Positions 37,470-48,400 of a DNA stretch of 64,000 nucleotides are shown in pieces. The stretch is taken from positions 1-64,000 of the forward strand of contig JACRIN010000034.1 in NCBI GenBank assembly GCA_016220085.1, read 5' to 3'. Both the position numbers and the translations under genes were made by a program. Source of the DNA: Planctomycetota bacterium (lineage in GTDB: Bacteria; Planctomycetota; UBA1135; GCA-002686595). The number at the start of each line of letters is the position of its first letter. Position 1 is the first letter of the stretch. Under the pieces are notes generated by a model that saw only the letters and a program-made list of their open reading frames with translations, was not told the DNA's origin and searched no databases.

Positions 37470-40238
37470 ATGCGCCCGATCCGTTCGATCTCGGTCTTGA
37501 TGCCGACCTGGCACGGGGAGGAATTCCTCGAACGGGTGCTCGCGGCGCTCGCGGCGCAGCGCGTCGGCGTGCCGTGGGACTTCCTCGCGATCGACTCGGG
37601 CTCGACCGACCGCACGCTCGCGATCCTCGAGGCGTGGAAAGCGCGCTTCCCGGTGCCGTTCACGGTCGACGCGATCCACCAGAGCGAGTTCGACCACGGC
37701 GACACGCGCAATCTGCTCGCGGCGCGCTCGTCGGGCGAGCTACTGGTGTTCCTGACGCAGGACGCGATCCCGAGCTCGCCGGATTGGCTCGCGACGCTCG
37801 CGCGCAACTTCGAGGACCCCGCGGTCGGCGGCGCGTACTGCCGCAACGTGCCGAGGCCGGATGCGGAGCTCTTGACCAAGGTCTTCAGCGAGACCGATCC
37901 GGGCTACGTCGCCGGCCGGCGCGAGACGCGCTTGCCGCCGAAGGACGTCTACGCGCGGATGGACGCGCACTCGCGGCGGTTGCTCTACAACTTCAACGAC
38001 GTCGCGTCCGCGTTGAGGCACGAGCTCTGGGAGCGGCATCCGTTCCCGCGCGCCGAGTTCGGCGAGGACCTGTTGCTCGCCCGCGCGCTGCTCGAAGGCG
38101 GCTACACGGTCGTGTACGACGATCGCGCGACCGTCGAGCACAGCCACGACTACACGCCCGAGCAGATGTTCGCGCGCGCGGCGACCGACGCGAAGTTCAA
38201 CGCCGAGTGGCTCGAGCGTACGTGCGTCGCGACGCGCGACGACGCGCGGTTGCTCTGCGAGCGACAGCTCGCGCGCGATCGCGACGCGCTGGTCGCCTCG
38301 GGACTCGCGGGTGACGTGCTCGCCGCCGAGCTCGAGCACGCGCGCCGCATGCGCGAAGCCGCGTTCTACGGCCTGCACGAAGGCGGGCTCTCGCCGCGGC
38401 GTTTCCCGCCGACGCGGATGCTCGCGCGCACCAGCCTGCACGTGCTCTTCGTCGTCCACGGCTTCCCGCCGGACACGTGGGCGGGCACCGAGGTGTACAC
38501 GCTGAACCTCGCGCGCGAGCTCGCGCGGCTCGGACACCGCTGCACGATCCTGACCCGCGCGCCGGCCGCGCGCAGCGTCGCCGAGGGCGGCCCCGCGGAC
38601 TTCTCGCTGCACCAAGACGAGTTCGAGGGCCTGCGCGTCTGGCGGCTCGTGCACCGGTTGCAACACGAGAACCTGCGGCAGACCTACGACCAACCCAAGG
38701 CGCTCGCGGCGTTCCGCGAAGTGCTGTTGCGCGAGAAGCCCGACCTCGTCCACTTCCAGCACCTGATTCACCTCTCGACCAGCATGGTCGAGCTCGCGCG
38801 CGAGTTCGGTCTGCCGACGGTGCTCCACCTGCACGACTACTGGGCGATCTGTTCGCGCGTGCAACTGATCCGGCCCGACGGCCAGCGCTGCGAGGAGAAC
38901 CAGGGCGCCGGCTGCTTCGCGTGCGTCAAGGAGCGCGATCTGTCGTTCGTGTCGCGGATGAAGGGCTGGGGCGCGCGCGCGCACGGCCTGATCGACGAGC
39001 TCGCGCGCTTGCAGCACCGCGGTCAGCCGCTCGCCGACAAGAGTCGCGCGCGATGGGACGGTTTCGGCGACCTGGTCGCGCGCGAGGACGTCGTGCTCGG
39101 CGCGTACGCCGCCGCGGATCTGCGCGTCAGCCCGAGTCGCTTCTTGCGCGACAAGCTGCTCGCGACCGGACGTTTCGACGCGCACACGACGCTCTTCTCC
39201 GACAACGGCACGCGCACCGAGCTCGTGCGCGCGAGCGAGAAGCGCGCCGATCCGCGCGGTCGCGTGCGCTTCGGCTTCGTCGGCTCGCTGGTCTGGTACA
39301 AGGGCGGCGAAGTGCTGGTCGAAGCGCTCCAGCGGCTCGCCGGCAAGAACTGCGTCCTGCACGTCTTCGGCGAGTTCAAGCCGGAGAGCGATCCGCACCA
39401 CGCGAAGCTGCAGGCGCTCGCGAGCGCCGGCAACGTCGAGTTCCGCGGCCGCTTCGACAATCCGAAGCTCGCCGACGTCTACGCCGAGATCGACGTGCTG
39501 ATCGTTCCGTCGCTGTGGTTCGAGAATTCGCCGATCACGATCAAGGAAGCGTTCCTCTTCCGCACGCCGGTGGTCACCAGCAACATCGGCGGCATGCGCG
39601 AGTTCGTCCGCGACGGCGTCGACGGGCTGCATTTCGAGGTGGGGGACGCGGCGGACCTCGCGCGCAAGCTCGCGCGCTTCGTCGACGAGCCCGGGCTCGT
39701 CGCAGCGCTCTCGAAACGCTTCCCGCGCGTCAAGACGATCGAGGAGAACGCGCGCGAGACGGAGTTCCGCTATCGCTCGCTCTGCACGCGCGTGCGCGAG
39801 TCGAAGCCCAGGCTGCTGCTCGAGAAGAAGGCGACCGAGACGTCCGCGCGCTCGGGCCCGGTCGAGCAGCAGGGCGCCGACATGCTGCTCCTGCGCCCCG
39901 GCGGCGCCGCGATCGAGTTCGACGTGTCGCTGGTCGGCGTGGGCAAGCGCGAGTTCGAGCTCGAGCTCTTCCTGCTCGGCGGCGAGGCGCGCGTGCTGCT
40001 CGGCGGACGGCTGCTGCTCGACGGTCACGAGCTCGGGCGCATCGCGCCGTTCGGCACCAAGGGCAAGGACGAGGCGGTGGTGGTGCGGTTCGAGCGCGAG
40101 CTCGCGTCCCCGCCGCGCGTCCTGCGGATCGAGAGTCGGCCGGGCGAGCGCGATCGCGAAGTCTTCCTGCGCGTGCGGCGCGTCGCCGTGCGCGAACCCG
40201 CGCGTCCCATGTTGAACGAACTCGCGGCAGAGGTCTGA
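37470..40238 (+). CDS. bifunctional GT2-GT4 glycosyltransferase with extra C-terminal domain
   Basis: The 922-residue protein parallels its upstream neighbour: GT2 part (ISVLMPTWHGEEFLERVL, DHGDTRNLLA, FLTQDAIPSSPDWLATL), then GT4 part (LFVVHGFPPDTWAGTEVYTL, SLWFENSPITIKEAFLFRTP, GGMREFVRDGVDG). Both genes keep CxxxxxxGCxxCVK in the linker. It is distinguished by about 140 added residues after residue 780, a beta-rich region (ADMLLLRPGGAAIEFDVSL, FELELFLLGGEARVLLGG) that I cannot name and that may be a carbohydrate-binding module. Identity is highest in the GT2 half, where runs of DNA are almost identical, implying recent duplication or gene conversion. Confidence 0.9.
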   Translation: MRPIRSISVLMPTWHGEEFLERVLAALAAQRVGVPWDFLAIDSGSTDRTLAILEAWKARFPVPFTVDAIHQSEFDHGDTRNLLAARSSGELLVFLTQDAIPSSPDWLATLARNFEDPAVGGAYCRNVPRPDAELLTKVFSETDPGYVAGRRETRLPPKDVYARMDAHSRRLLYNFNDVASALRHELWERHPFPRAEFGEDLLLARALLEGGYTVVYDDRATVEHSHDYTPEQMFARAATDAKFNAEWLERTCVATRDDARLLCERQLARDRDALVASGLAGDVLAAELEHARRMREAAFYGLHEGGLSPRRFPPTRMLARTSLHVLFVVHGFPPDTWAGTEVYTLNLARELARLGHRCTILTRAPAARSVAEGGPADFSLHQDEFEGLRVWRLVHRLQHENLRQTYDQPKALAAFREVLLREKPDLVHFQHLIHLSTSMVELAREFGLPTVLHLHDYWAICSRVQLIRPDGQRCEENQGAGCFACVKERDLSFVSRMKGWGARAHGLIDELARLQHRGQPLADKSRARWDGFGDLVAREDVVLGAYAAADLRVSPSRFLRDKLLATGRFDAHTTLFSDNGTRTELVRASEKRADPRGRVRFGFVGSLVWYKGGEVLVEALQRLAGKNCVLHVFGEFKPESDPHHAKLQALASAGNVEFRGRFDNPKLADVYAEIDVLIVPSLWFENSPITIKEAFLFRTPVVTSNIGGMREFVRDGVDGLHFEVGDAADLARKLARFVDEPGLVAALSKRFPRVKTIEENARETEFRYRSLCTRVRESKPRLLLEKKATETSARSGPVEQQGADMLLLRPGGAAIEFDVSLVGVGKREFELELFLLGGEARVLLGGRLLLDGHELGRIAPFGTKGKDEAVVVRFERELASPPRVLRIESRPGERDREVFLRVRRVAVREPARPMLNELAAEV

Positions 40239-40248
40239 TCGTCCGCCC

Positions 40249-41571
40249 ATGAAACGCTTCTTCGATCGATTGCTCGGCGAGCGTCCGCGCGAGACGCCGG
40301 CGGCGGTCTCTCCCGGTTCCTCGGGCCCGGGCGGCGCGCGCGCGACGTTCGAGGAGCTCCTCGTGCGCCCCGGCGGTCCGGTCGCCGACACGGCGTTGCC
40401 TCGCGCGACGATCGTGATCCTCAACTACAACGGACGGCATCACCTCGAACTCTGCTTCACCAGCCTCGCGAAGCTCGATTACCCGCGCGAGCGGCTCGAG
40501 GTGCTGTTGATCGACAACGGCTCCGACGACGGCAGCGTCGAGGAAATGCGCGCGAAGCACGCGTGGGTCCGTCTGCACGTCAACGCTCGCAACGCGGGCT
40601 TCGCGCCGGCGTGCAACCAGGGCGCGGGTCTCGCGACGCGGCCCGAGGTCCTGGTCTTCCTGAACAACGACATGCGCGTCGAGCCGAGCTTCTTGAAGGA
40701 GCTCGTCGCTCCGCTGGTGCGCGGCGAGTGCGACGCGACGACCGCGAAGATGCTGTCGTGGGACGGCAAGGTGCTGAACTCCGCCGGCGGCGGGATGAAC
40801 TTCCACGGGCTCGGCTTCCAGTACGGCATGAACCGTCCGCCCGCGCCGGAGTTCGATGCGCCGCGCAAGACGCTCTTCCCCTGCGGCGGCGCGATGGCGA
40901 TCCGCGCGAGCGTCTACGCCGAGGTCGGAGGCTTCGACCCGGAGTTCTTCGCGTACTACGAGGACGTCGATCTCGGATGGCGCCTCTGGGTCCAGGGCAA
41001 GACGGTGCACTACGTGCCGAGCTCGGTCTGCTACCACCACCACTCGAGCACGTCGAAGAGCTTCCCGCCCGAGGTCGTGCGCCTGCTGCAGGTGCGCAAC
41101 CCGATGTACGCGTGCTTCAAGAACTACGACGACGAGAACCTGCGGCGCGTGCTGCCCGCGATGCTCGCGCTCGCGCTCCGACGGATGCTGATCCTCTCCG
41201 GCATCCCGAGCGATCAACCGTTCCGGATCGAGCATGCGTCCGCGCGCCCGTCGAGCCTGGTCGGCAAGCTGATGGAGAAGGCGCACAAGCACTTCGAAAG
41301 CGACATCCCGATCAAACGCGTCGCCGCGGCGGACCTGATCGGCATCAATGACCTGCTCTCCAACTGGGACCATTGGATGGAGCGCCGTCGGGAGGTACAG
41401 TCCCGGCGCGCGCGGTCCGATCAAGAGATCTTCCGCCTGTTCCTCAAACCCATGTGGTGCATCGAAGACGATCCCGCCTACCGCGCGCTGCAGGACGGCG
41501 TCAGCCGTTTCACCGGCCTCGACGAGCTCTTCCAAGGCCTCGAGTTCCTGCGCGGCGAGCCGCACAAGTGA
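40249..41571 (+). CDS. family 2 glycosyltransferase, rhamnosyltransferase-like
   Basis: The 440-residue protein begins with about 45 variable residues and then [45 protein letters not shown] and [16 protein letters not shown], a NND metal site. The acceptor region [38 protein letters not shown] (read here in parts) is typical of WbbL/RfbN-like rhamnosyltransferases. The last 110 residues are helical and unusual in length, with KMLRIS-like basic stretches absent. It follows the second fusion gene by ten bases and is likely cotranscribed. Confidence 0.9.
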   Translation: MKRFFDRLLGERPRETPAAVSPGSSGPGGARATFEELLVRPGGPVADTALPRATIVILNYNGRHHLELCFTSLAKLDYPRERLEVLLIDNGSDDGSVEEMRAKHAWVRLHVNARNAGFAPACNQGAGLATRPEVLVFLNNDMRVEPSFLKELVAPLVRGECDATTAKMLSWDGKVLNSAGGGMNFHGLGFQYGMNRPPAPEFDAPRKTLFPCGGAMAIRASVYAEVGGFDPEFFAYYEDVDLGWRLWVQGKTVHYVPSSVCYHHHSSTSKSFPPEVVRLLQVRNPMYACFKNYDDENLRRVLPAMLALALRRMLILSGIPSDQPFRIEHASARPSSLVGKLMEKAHKHFESDIPIKRVAAADLIGINDLLSNWDHWMERRREVQSRRARSDQEIFRLFLKPMWCIEDDPAYRALQDGVSRFTGLDELFQGLEFLRGEPHK

Positions 41572-41611
41572 TGCTCCCGCGCTCCGCCCAGTCCCGCCCC
41601 CAGGCTCTCCG

Positions 41612-42301
41612 ATGAAGCTCTCGGTCGTCATCCCGGTCTACAACGAGGAGCGCACGCTCGAGGAAATCGTGCGCCGCGTGCAGGCGACGCCGTTCGAGAA
41701 GGAGCTCGTGCTCGTCAACGATTGCTCGAAGGACAACACGCGCGCGATCATGGACGGCCTCGCGAAGCAGTACGACAACGTGCGCTGCTTCCACCACGAG
41801 ACGAACCAGGGCAAGGGCGGCGCGCTCGCGACCGGATTCTCGAAGGTCAGCGGCGACATCGTGTTGATCCAGGACGCCGACCTCGAGTACGACCCGGCCG
41901 ACTATCCGTTGCTCTTGCGCCCGATCCTCGAGGGCAAGGCCGATGTCGTGTTCGGCAGTCGCTTTCTCGGCGGCGCCTACTCGCGCGTCCATCTCTTCTA
42001 TCACTACGTCGGCAATCGGATGCTGACGCTGATGTCGAACTGCTTCACCAACCTGAACCTCACCGACATGGAGACCTGCTACAAGGTTTTCCGTCGCGAG
42101 GTCGCGGACAAGCTGCAGATCAAGTCGCGCACGTTCGCGGTCGAGCCCGAGATCACCGCCAAAGTCGCGAAGCTGCACGTGCGCGTCTACGAGGTGCCGA
42201 TCAGCTACGCCGGCCGCGATTACTCCGAGGGCAAGAAGATCGGCCCGAAGGACGCATTCATCGCGTTCTACGCGATCGTGCGGTGGAGCCTGTTCTCCTG
42301 A
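41612..42301 (+). CDS. dolichol-phosphate-mannose-synthase-like glycosyltransferase
   Basis: Read from the ATG at 41612, the 229-residue protein is a compact GT2 enzyme: [50 protein letters not shown] and [17 protein letters not shown] with the DxD-type DAD site. The later [33 protein letters not shown] is characteristic of polyprenyl-phosphate glycosyltransferases of the DPMS type, which attach mannose or glucose to a lipid carrier. No C-terminal membrane helices are present, so it needs a partner or works on a soluble acceptor. It closes the glycan cluster. Confidence 0.92.
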   Translation: MKLSVVIPVYNEERTLEEIVRRVQATPFEKELVLVNDCSKDNTRAIMDGLAKQYDNVRCFHHETNQGKGGALATGFSKVSGDIVLIQDADLEYDPADYPLLLRPILEGKADVVFGSRFLGGAYSRVHLFYHYVGNRMLTLMSNCFTNLNLTDMETCYKVFRREVADKLQIKSRTFAVEPEITAKVAKLHVRVYEVPISYAGRDYSEGKKIGPKDAFIAFYAIVRWSLFS

Positions 42302-42654
42302 GAGCCCACGGCCGAGTGCATCGGCCTGCGTAGCGATCGGACTCCCGCGCGGACACCGCGACGACAGCGCGAACGGGCGAGCCGCGGGTGCCGCAAGCGA
42401 ACGTCGCCGCGGCTTCTCGTTCGGCGCGCTCGACGTCACGGTGTTCGGCGGCGCAGCATGCGCGCGCCACGCGCGGACCTCGACGGCGACGGACTCGTCG
42501 GCGACGCGGATCGCGCGGCCTTCGACCGCGCGCACGCGCACGAGCGCTGATCGCGCGCGCGCCGTCGAGGGCGGACTCGCGTTCGGGTACGATCCCGACC
42601 GTCGCGCGCGGAGCTCGAAACGAGCGTGCGCCGCGCGACGGCCCGAGCGTGTCC
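42302..42654. other. 353-base intergenic region with a possible calcium-loop remnant
   Basis: This gap separates the glycan cluster from the DNA-repair pair. In the frame 42458-42550 a 30-codon ORF ends in DLDGDGLVGDADRAAFDRA, which fits a dockerin/EF-hand calcium loop, but the upstream frame is not protein-like. TACGAT at 42588-42593 could be a -10 element for the nuclease gene; no good -35 is seen. Confidence 0.4.
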
Positions 42655-45423
42655 ATGGGGGAGATCCGACGAGAGTTCCTGGGCTTCGAACGCCCGCTGC
42701 TCGACCACGTGGTCGAGCGTTGGTGCGCGAGCCTCGCGCCCGACGCCGACACCTCGCGGACGCTCTTCGTGCTGCCGGGCGGGCGCGCGGCGCGCGAGCT
42801 CGAGGCGCGGCTCGCCGCTCGGCTCGCGTTCGCGCGACCGCCGCCGCGCGTCGTCACCGAGGGCCTGCTCGCCGGCGCGCTCTCGCGTGACACGGTGCGC
42901 GCCGCCTCGCCGCTCGCGCGCACGCTGGCGTGGCGCGCGGCGTTCGCCGAGCTCGCGCCGGAGCTCCGCGCGAAGCTGTGGCGCGGCGCGGAAACCGACG
43001 GCTCGGAGAAATCTCTCGCGCGTGCCGCCTCGCGGGCGTTCGCCGAGCTCTGCGCGCACGCGCTGGAGCCCGACGACGTCGCGGCGCACCTCGCGCGTTC
43101 CGGCCGGCGCGACGAAGCCCGCTGGCGCGCGTTCGCTCACGCGGTGCGAGCTTATCGGGCGCGGCTCGAGAGCGTGCGCCTGGTCGACCCCGCCGATGCG
43201 GCGCGGCACGTGCTCGCGCGCGGTCTGCTGCGCGACGACCTCGCGGTCGAGCTCGTCGGCTGCGTCGACCTGCCGCGTTCCGCGCGCGCGCTGCTCGACG
43301 CGCTGCCGCGCGCGGCGAGAGCCTGGGTGTACGCGACCGATGCGGAGCGCGACGATTTCGACGCGCACGGCGGGCTGGTCGTCGAGCGTTGGGCCGATCG
43401 CGACCTGCCGCTCGCGACCGAGCAGTGGCGCGTCGTGCAAGGCCCCGACGATCAGGCGCGCGCGGTGCAGGACGAGCTCGCGCGCCTCGCTCCGACCTGC
43501 GGGCCGCACGACGTCACCGTCGGTGTGCTCGATCCCGAAGTGCGGCCGTTCCTCGAGCGACGCCTCTTTGCGGCCGGGCTCGAGCCGCGCTGGGCGGCGG
43601 GAGGGCCGCTCGCGTCGAGCGCGCTCGCGCGGTTGCTCGCGTTGGTCGAGCGCTTCCTCGCCGACGGGCGCTTCGACGACTTCCGCGAGCTCCTGGTGCA
43701 TCCGGACGTCGAAGCGGCGCTCGAGCGCGATCTCGGCACGTCTCTGGTGGCGCTCGGGTCGAAGCTCGACGACTACGCCGCCGATTGCGTGCCCGCGCGC
43801 GTCGGCGTGCGCTTCGCGCCGAACGCGGAGCATGCCGACGAGCTCGCAGCCGCGCGCGACGCTCTCGTTGCGCTGCTCGGCGAGCTCGCGGGCGAGCGCG
43901 CGGCGCCACTCGCGCGCTGGGCGGACGAACTCGCGCGTTTCGTCGGCGACGTGTTCGAAGAGGTTGACCTCGCCGCGACCGTAGAGCCCGGTTGGAGCCG
44001 CGCGCAGAGTTTCGTCGCGTTCGGCGCGCTGCTCGACGAGCTGCGCGATCCGCGCCTCGGCGAGCGCGTCCTCCGCGCGCGCGACGCGCTGGAGCTCGTG
44101 CTCGAGCGCATCGGCTCGATCGCGCTGCCTCCGCCGCCGCGCGCGGGCGCCGCACCGGCGCTCGAGCTCTTCGGCTGGCTCGAACTGCCTCTCGATCCGG
44201 CGCCGCACGCGGTGATCGCGGGCTTCGACGAGGGCTTCGTCCCGAGTCCCGCCGCGGAGAGCGCGTGGCTGCCGGAGCGCCTGCGCGCCGACCTGGGTCT
44301 CGGTCACGCGGCGCGGCGCCTCGCGCGCGACGTGTGGGCCGCGAGCGTGCTCTGCCGTTCGCGCACGACGATCTGGATCAGTTCGAAGAAGAGCCTCTCC
44401 GGTGATCCGCGCGTGCCGAGCCGCCTGGTGTTCCGCACGACGCGCGACGAGGCGGTCGAGCGCGCCGCGCGCGCGTTCGTGCACTCCGCGCGGACGGTGG
44501 TGCCTCCGGCGGGCGCCGTCGAGCCGTTCCGACCGACGCTGCTCGAGGGCGCGCGCGGCGAGCGCACAGGGCGGATCGAACGCATCGGGGTCACCGCGTT
44601 CAAGCAGTACCTCGCGTCGCCGTACCTCTTCTACCTGCGCTACGTGCTGCGGCTCGAGACGATCGAGGAGCGCGTGCTCGAGCTCGATCCGATGCGCTTC
44701 GGCACGCTCGCGCACGCGGTGCTGCAGGACTTCGGCGAGAGCGGGCTCGCCGGCTCGACCAACGCGAGCGCGATCGCGGACTTCCTGTCCGGGCGCTTGT
44801 CCGCGACCGTGCAGCGCACGCTCGATCCGAAGGTGCACGCGGCGGTGCTCGTCCAGGTCGAGCAACTGCGCGCGCGCCTCGCGCGCTTCGCCGAATGGCA
44901 AGCGCGCACTACGCTCGAAGGCTGGCGCATCCGGCGCGTCGAGTTCCAGCCGTCGCGGCGCGTCGAGATCGCGTGCGAGGCGGGCGCGCTGCAGCTCGTC
45001 GGCCGCGTCGATCGCATCGACCAGCACGCGACCACCGGACGTTGGCGCGTGATCGACTACAAGACCTCCGATTCCGGCAAGACGCCCCGGGAGACGCACC
45101 TCCGGAGGAAGACCGAGTGGATCGACCTCCAGCTGCCGCTGTATCGCCACCTCGTGCGCGAACTCTGCGGCGACGCGCCGATCGAGCTCGGTTACGTCGC
45201 GCTCGACGCCGGTGTCGGCGAAGAGCTCTTCCTGCCCGCCGAGTGGAGCGCGGAGCAGCTCGCCGCCGCCGACGCGACCGCCGAAAGCGTCGTCGCGGAC
45301 GTGCTCGCCGGGCGTTTCGAGCAGGTCGGCGAGGACGAGCCCGCGAATCCGATCCTCGCCGCGCTGTGCGGGTTCGGGCTCGCGGCTCGGAGCGACGCCC
45401 AAGACGTGGAGCCGAAGGCGTGA
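42655..45423 (+). CDS. AddB-like PD-(D/E)XK nuclease and inactivated helicase
   Basis: The 922-residue protein is read from the ATG at 42655 (GTG at 42649 is possible). Its N-terminus RTLFVLPGGRAARELEARL follows the AddB/RexB pattern, where the helicase part has lost ATP-binding residues. The C-terminal nuclease contains GVTAFKQYLASPYLFYLRYVL, FGTLAHAVLQDFGE, LVGRVDRID and WRVIDYKTSDS, the PD-(D/E)XK core. With AddA-like next door it should resect double-strand breaks. Typical AddB proteins have four Fe-S cysteines bracketing the nuclease; here the SPYLFYL motif lacks the preceding Cys and no C-terminal CxxC is seen. The stop overlaps the next start. Confidence 0.82.
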   Translation: MGEIRREFLGFERPLLDHVVERWCASLAPDADTSRTLFVLPGGRAARELEARLAARLAFARPPPRVVTEGLLAGALSRDTVRAASPLARTLAWRAAFAELAPELRAKLWRGAETDGSEKSLARAASRAFAELCAHALEPDDVAAHLARSGRRDEARWRAFAHAVRAYRARLESVRLVDPADAARHVLARGLLRDDLAVELVGCVDLPRSARALLDALPRAARAWVYATDAERDDFDAHGGLVVERWADRDLPLATEQWRVVQGPDDQARAVQDELARLAPTCGPHDVTVGVLDPEVRPFLERRLFAAGLEPRWAAGGPLASSALARLLALVERFLADGRFDDFRELLVHPDVEAALERDLGTSLVALGSKLDDYAADCVPARVGVRFAPNAEHADELAAARDALVALLGELAGERAAPLARWADELARFVGDVFEEVDLAATVEPGWSRAQSFVAFGALLDELRDPRLGERVLRARDALELVLERIGSIALPPPPRAGAAPALELFGWLELPLDPAPHAVIAGFDEGFVPSPAAESAWLPERLRADLGLGHAARRLARDVWAASVLCRSRTTIWISSKKSLSGDPRVPSRLVFRTTRDEAVERAARAFVHSARTVVPPAGAVEPFRPTLLEGARGERTGRIERIGVTAFKQYLASPYLFYLRYVLRLETIEERVLELDPMRFGTLAHAVLQDFGESGLAGSTNASAIADFLSGRLSATVQRTLDPKVHAAVLVQVEQLRARLARFAEWQARTTLEGWRIRRVEFQPSRRVEIACEAGALQLVGRVDRIDQHATTGRWRVIDYKTSDSGKTPRETHLRRKTEWIDLQLPLYRHLVRELCGDAPIELGYVALDAGVGEELFLPAEWSAEQLAAADATAESVVADVLAGRFEQVGEDEPANPILAALCGFGLAARSDAQDVEPKA

Positions 45424-48400
45424 GCCGTCCTCGAGGCGCCCTCGTCGTGCTCGCGTCCGCCGGCACCGGCAAGACGTGGTCGTTGACGACGCACTTCCTG
45501 CGGTTGGTCGCCGCGGGCGTGCCTCCGGAGCGTTGCCTCGCGACCACGTTCACGCGCAAGGCGGCGGGGGAGATCCTCGATCGCATCTTCGCGCGGCTCG
45601 TGGCTGCGGCGCGCGACGAGCACGAGCGCGCGGAGCTCGATCGTGCGCTCGAAGGCGGTCTCGCGACGCGCGACGCGGCCGCGGACTTGCTCGTCGCGCT
45701 CGCGCGGCGCGTCGATCGCTGCCGCGTGATGACGATCGACGCGTTCTTCGTCGTGCTCGCGCGGGCTCTCGCCGCGGAGCTCGGCGTGCCGGCCGATTGG
45801 GGGATCGCCGACGAGTTCCACGAAGGTCGCGCGCGCGAGACCGCGGTCGGGCGCGCGCTCGAGCAGGGCACGACCGGGCACTGGATCCTGCTCCTGCGCG
45901 AGCTCGAGCGCGCCCACGCGAAGCGCGCGGTGCACTCGACGCTGGTCGACCGCGTGCGCGACGCGCACGAGCTCTTCCTCGAGGCGCCCGAGAGCGCGTG
46001 GTCGGCGTTGCGCGCGCCCGCGAAGCTCTCCGATGCCGAGCGGGAGTCGCTCGCGCGCAGGCTTGCCGAGCTGCCGGTGCCGGTGACGCAGAAGAAGACT
46101 CCTTCGAAGACGTGGGAGAAGGAGCTCGCGAAGCTGCGCGTCCGTCTGGCGACGGGTGATTGGGACGAGTTCGGACGCGGGGGTCTCGCCGCCAAGATCC
46201 TCGAGGACGCAGAGACCTACTCGGACTTCGAGATCTCGGGCGCGACGCGCGGTGTCGTCGGGGAGCTGCTGTGCGCGGCTGCGGCGGACCAAGGCGCTAT
46301 GGTCGAGCGCCAGAACCGCGCGACGCAGGCGCTGATCTCGGACTTCGATCGCGAACTGCGGCGGCTGCTCGACGAGCGCGGCTTGCTGCGTTTCTCGGAC
46401 CTGCCGAGGGTGCTCGCGCGAAGCAAGGACGCCGACGCCGGGCCGGAGTCGGCCGCGGAGCGGCTCGCGGAGCTCGCGTGGCGCCTCGACTCCGAGCTGG
46501 ATCATCTTCTGCTCGACGAGTTCCAGGACACTTCGCCCGCGCAGTGGCGCGTGCTCGCTCCATTCGCGGAGGAACTCGCGTCCGACGGCAGCGGCGAGAA
46601 GAGCTTCTTCTGCGTCGGCGACACCAAGCAGTCGATCTACGGCTGGCGCGGCGGCGATCCGCGCTTGCTGGAGGGCGTCGCGCGCTGGCCGACGGTCGAG
46701 CGCGAGAGCCTGACGAAGTCGTGGCGGTCGGCGCCGGTGGTGCTCGACGCGGTCAACGCCGTGTTCGAGTCGCTCACGACGCACCCCGTGTTCTCCGCCG
46801 ACCCCGAACGTCTGCCCGCGGCACACAACTTCGTCTTCGAACGCCACAGCTCGGCGAAGCCGAAGCTCCGCGGCGTCGTGCGCGCGGTGTTCGCGCGCGT
46901 CCCGGACGGAGCCGATGCCGACGGTAGACGGCGCGCGTGCCTCGAAGCCGCGGTCGAGCGCGTGGTCGAGCTCTCGAAGACCGCCCCGCGCGCGACGATC
47001 GGCGTCTTGGTCCGACGCAAGGCGCAAGTCGGCACGCTGGTGTACCTGTTGCGCCAACGCGCGCTCGCCGCGAGCGGCGAGTCGGGCAACCCGTTGACCG
47101 ACGCGCGCTTCGTGCAGGTCGTGTTGTCGCTCTTGCACCTCGCCGAGCACCCGGCGGACACCGCGGCGCGTTTCCACGTCGTCCATTCGACCCTCGGGGC
47201 GCACGTCGGGCTCGCGCCCGACGCCGACGACGCCACGGTGGTGCGCCGCGCGCGCGCGCTGCGTGGGGAGCTCGTCGAACGCGGCTTCGCGGCGACGCTC
47301 GAAGGGTTCCGCCCCGCGTGCGCGGAGCTCGACGAATGGGAGCGCCGGCGCTTCGAGCGCCTGATCGAGCTCGCGATCACGTGGGAGGTCGAACCCGCGC
47401 TCTCGCCCGGCGAGTTCGTGGCGCGCGTGCGCGACGAGCGCGTCGAGGATCCGAGCTCGGCCGCGATCAAGGTGATGACGATCCACGCCGCGAAGGGCCT
47501 GGAGTTCGACGCGGTGGTGCTGCCGGAGCTCGTCCACGAGTTCGGGCACGTGCCGCCGGCGCTCGTGTGGCGTCGCGCGGGCGAGGATCCGACGCGCGAG
47601 ATCGAGGCGATCTCCCGCGGCGCCGCGAAGGAGCTGCGTGCGGTGCTCGCGTACGCGGGCGAGCCGCTGCTCGACGAGCTGCACGGCGCGACGCGCACCC
47701 GCGGGTTCTACGACGAGCTCTGCGCGCTCTACGTCGCGTTGACGCGCGCGCGGCGTGAGCTCGTGCTCGTCCTCGGTCCGATCTCTAGCGCGAAGCCGAC
47801 GTTTTCCGGCGGTGGAATCGTCGCGATGGCGCTCGGGCTCGCCGATCGTGAACCCGGTGCGCCCGATTGGCTCGCGGAGGGAAGCGATCCGGGCTGGGTC
47901 GAGGACTTCCGTGCCGCGGGGCCGGACGCCGAGGCGCCGCAACCCACGGACGCGGCCCGCGTCGTGTTCGGACGCGCGAGCACCGGCCGCGACCGCACGA
48001 GCCCGTCGCGAGCCGCCGCCGCGCGGAACACGCCGTTGCGGCTCTTGTTCGCCGACGCGGGGCCGGCGCGGCTGCGCGGCTCGCGCCTGCACGCGTGGCT
48101 CGAGCAAGTCGAGTGGCTCGACGCGTTCCGCGCGAGCGACGCGGAGCTCGTCGAGCTCGCGCGCGCGCGCGACCTTGCCGGCGAGGGCCTGGAACGCGAT
48201 CTCGCGGACTTCCGACGCCTGCTCGCGACCGCCGAGGCTCGCGCGGTGCTCGCGAGGCCCGAGCGTGAGTGCGAAGCGTGGCGCGAGCGCCGCTACCTGT
48301 TGCCGTCCGACCCCGGAGCGCCAAGCGCGACGAGCGAGAGCGTGCCCGGAGCGCCAAGCGCGACGAGCGTGAGCTTGCTCGGCGCGCCGAGCGAATTCGG

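Noticed and set aside
41510..42541. Minus-strand 343-codon frame over the glycosyltransferase end and gap
   Set aside because: Mostly antisense to a certain GT2 gene; the remaining N-terminal part shows no known domain.
42388..42654. In-frame 5' extension of the addB-like gene
   Set aside because: The added residues are Arg/Ala-rich with no similarity to AddB; the ATG at 42655 fits the known N-terminus.
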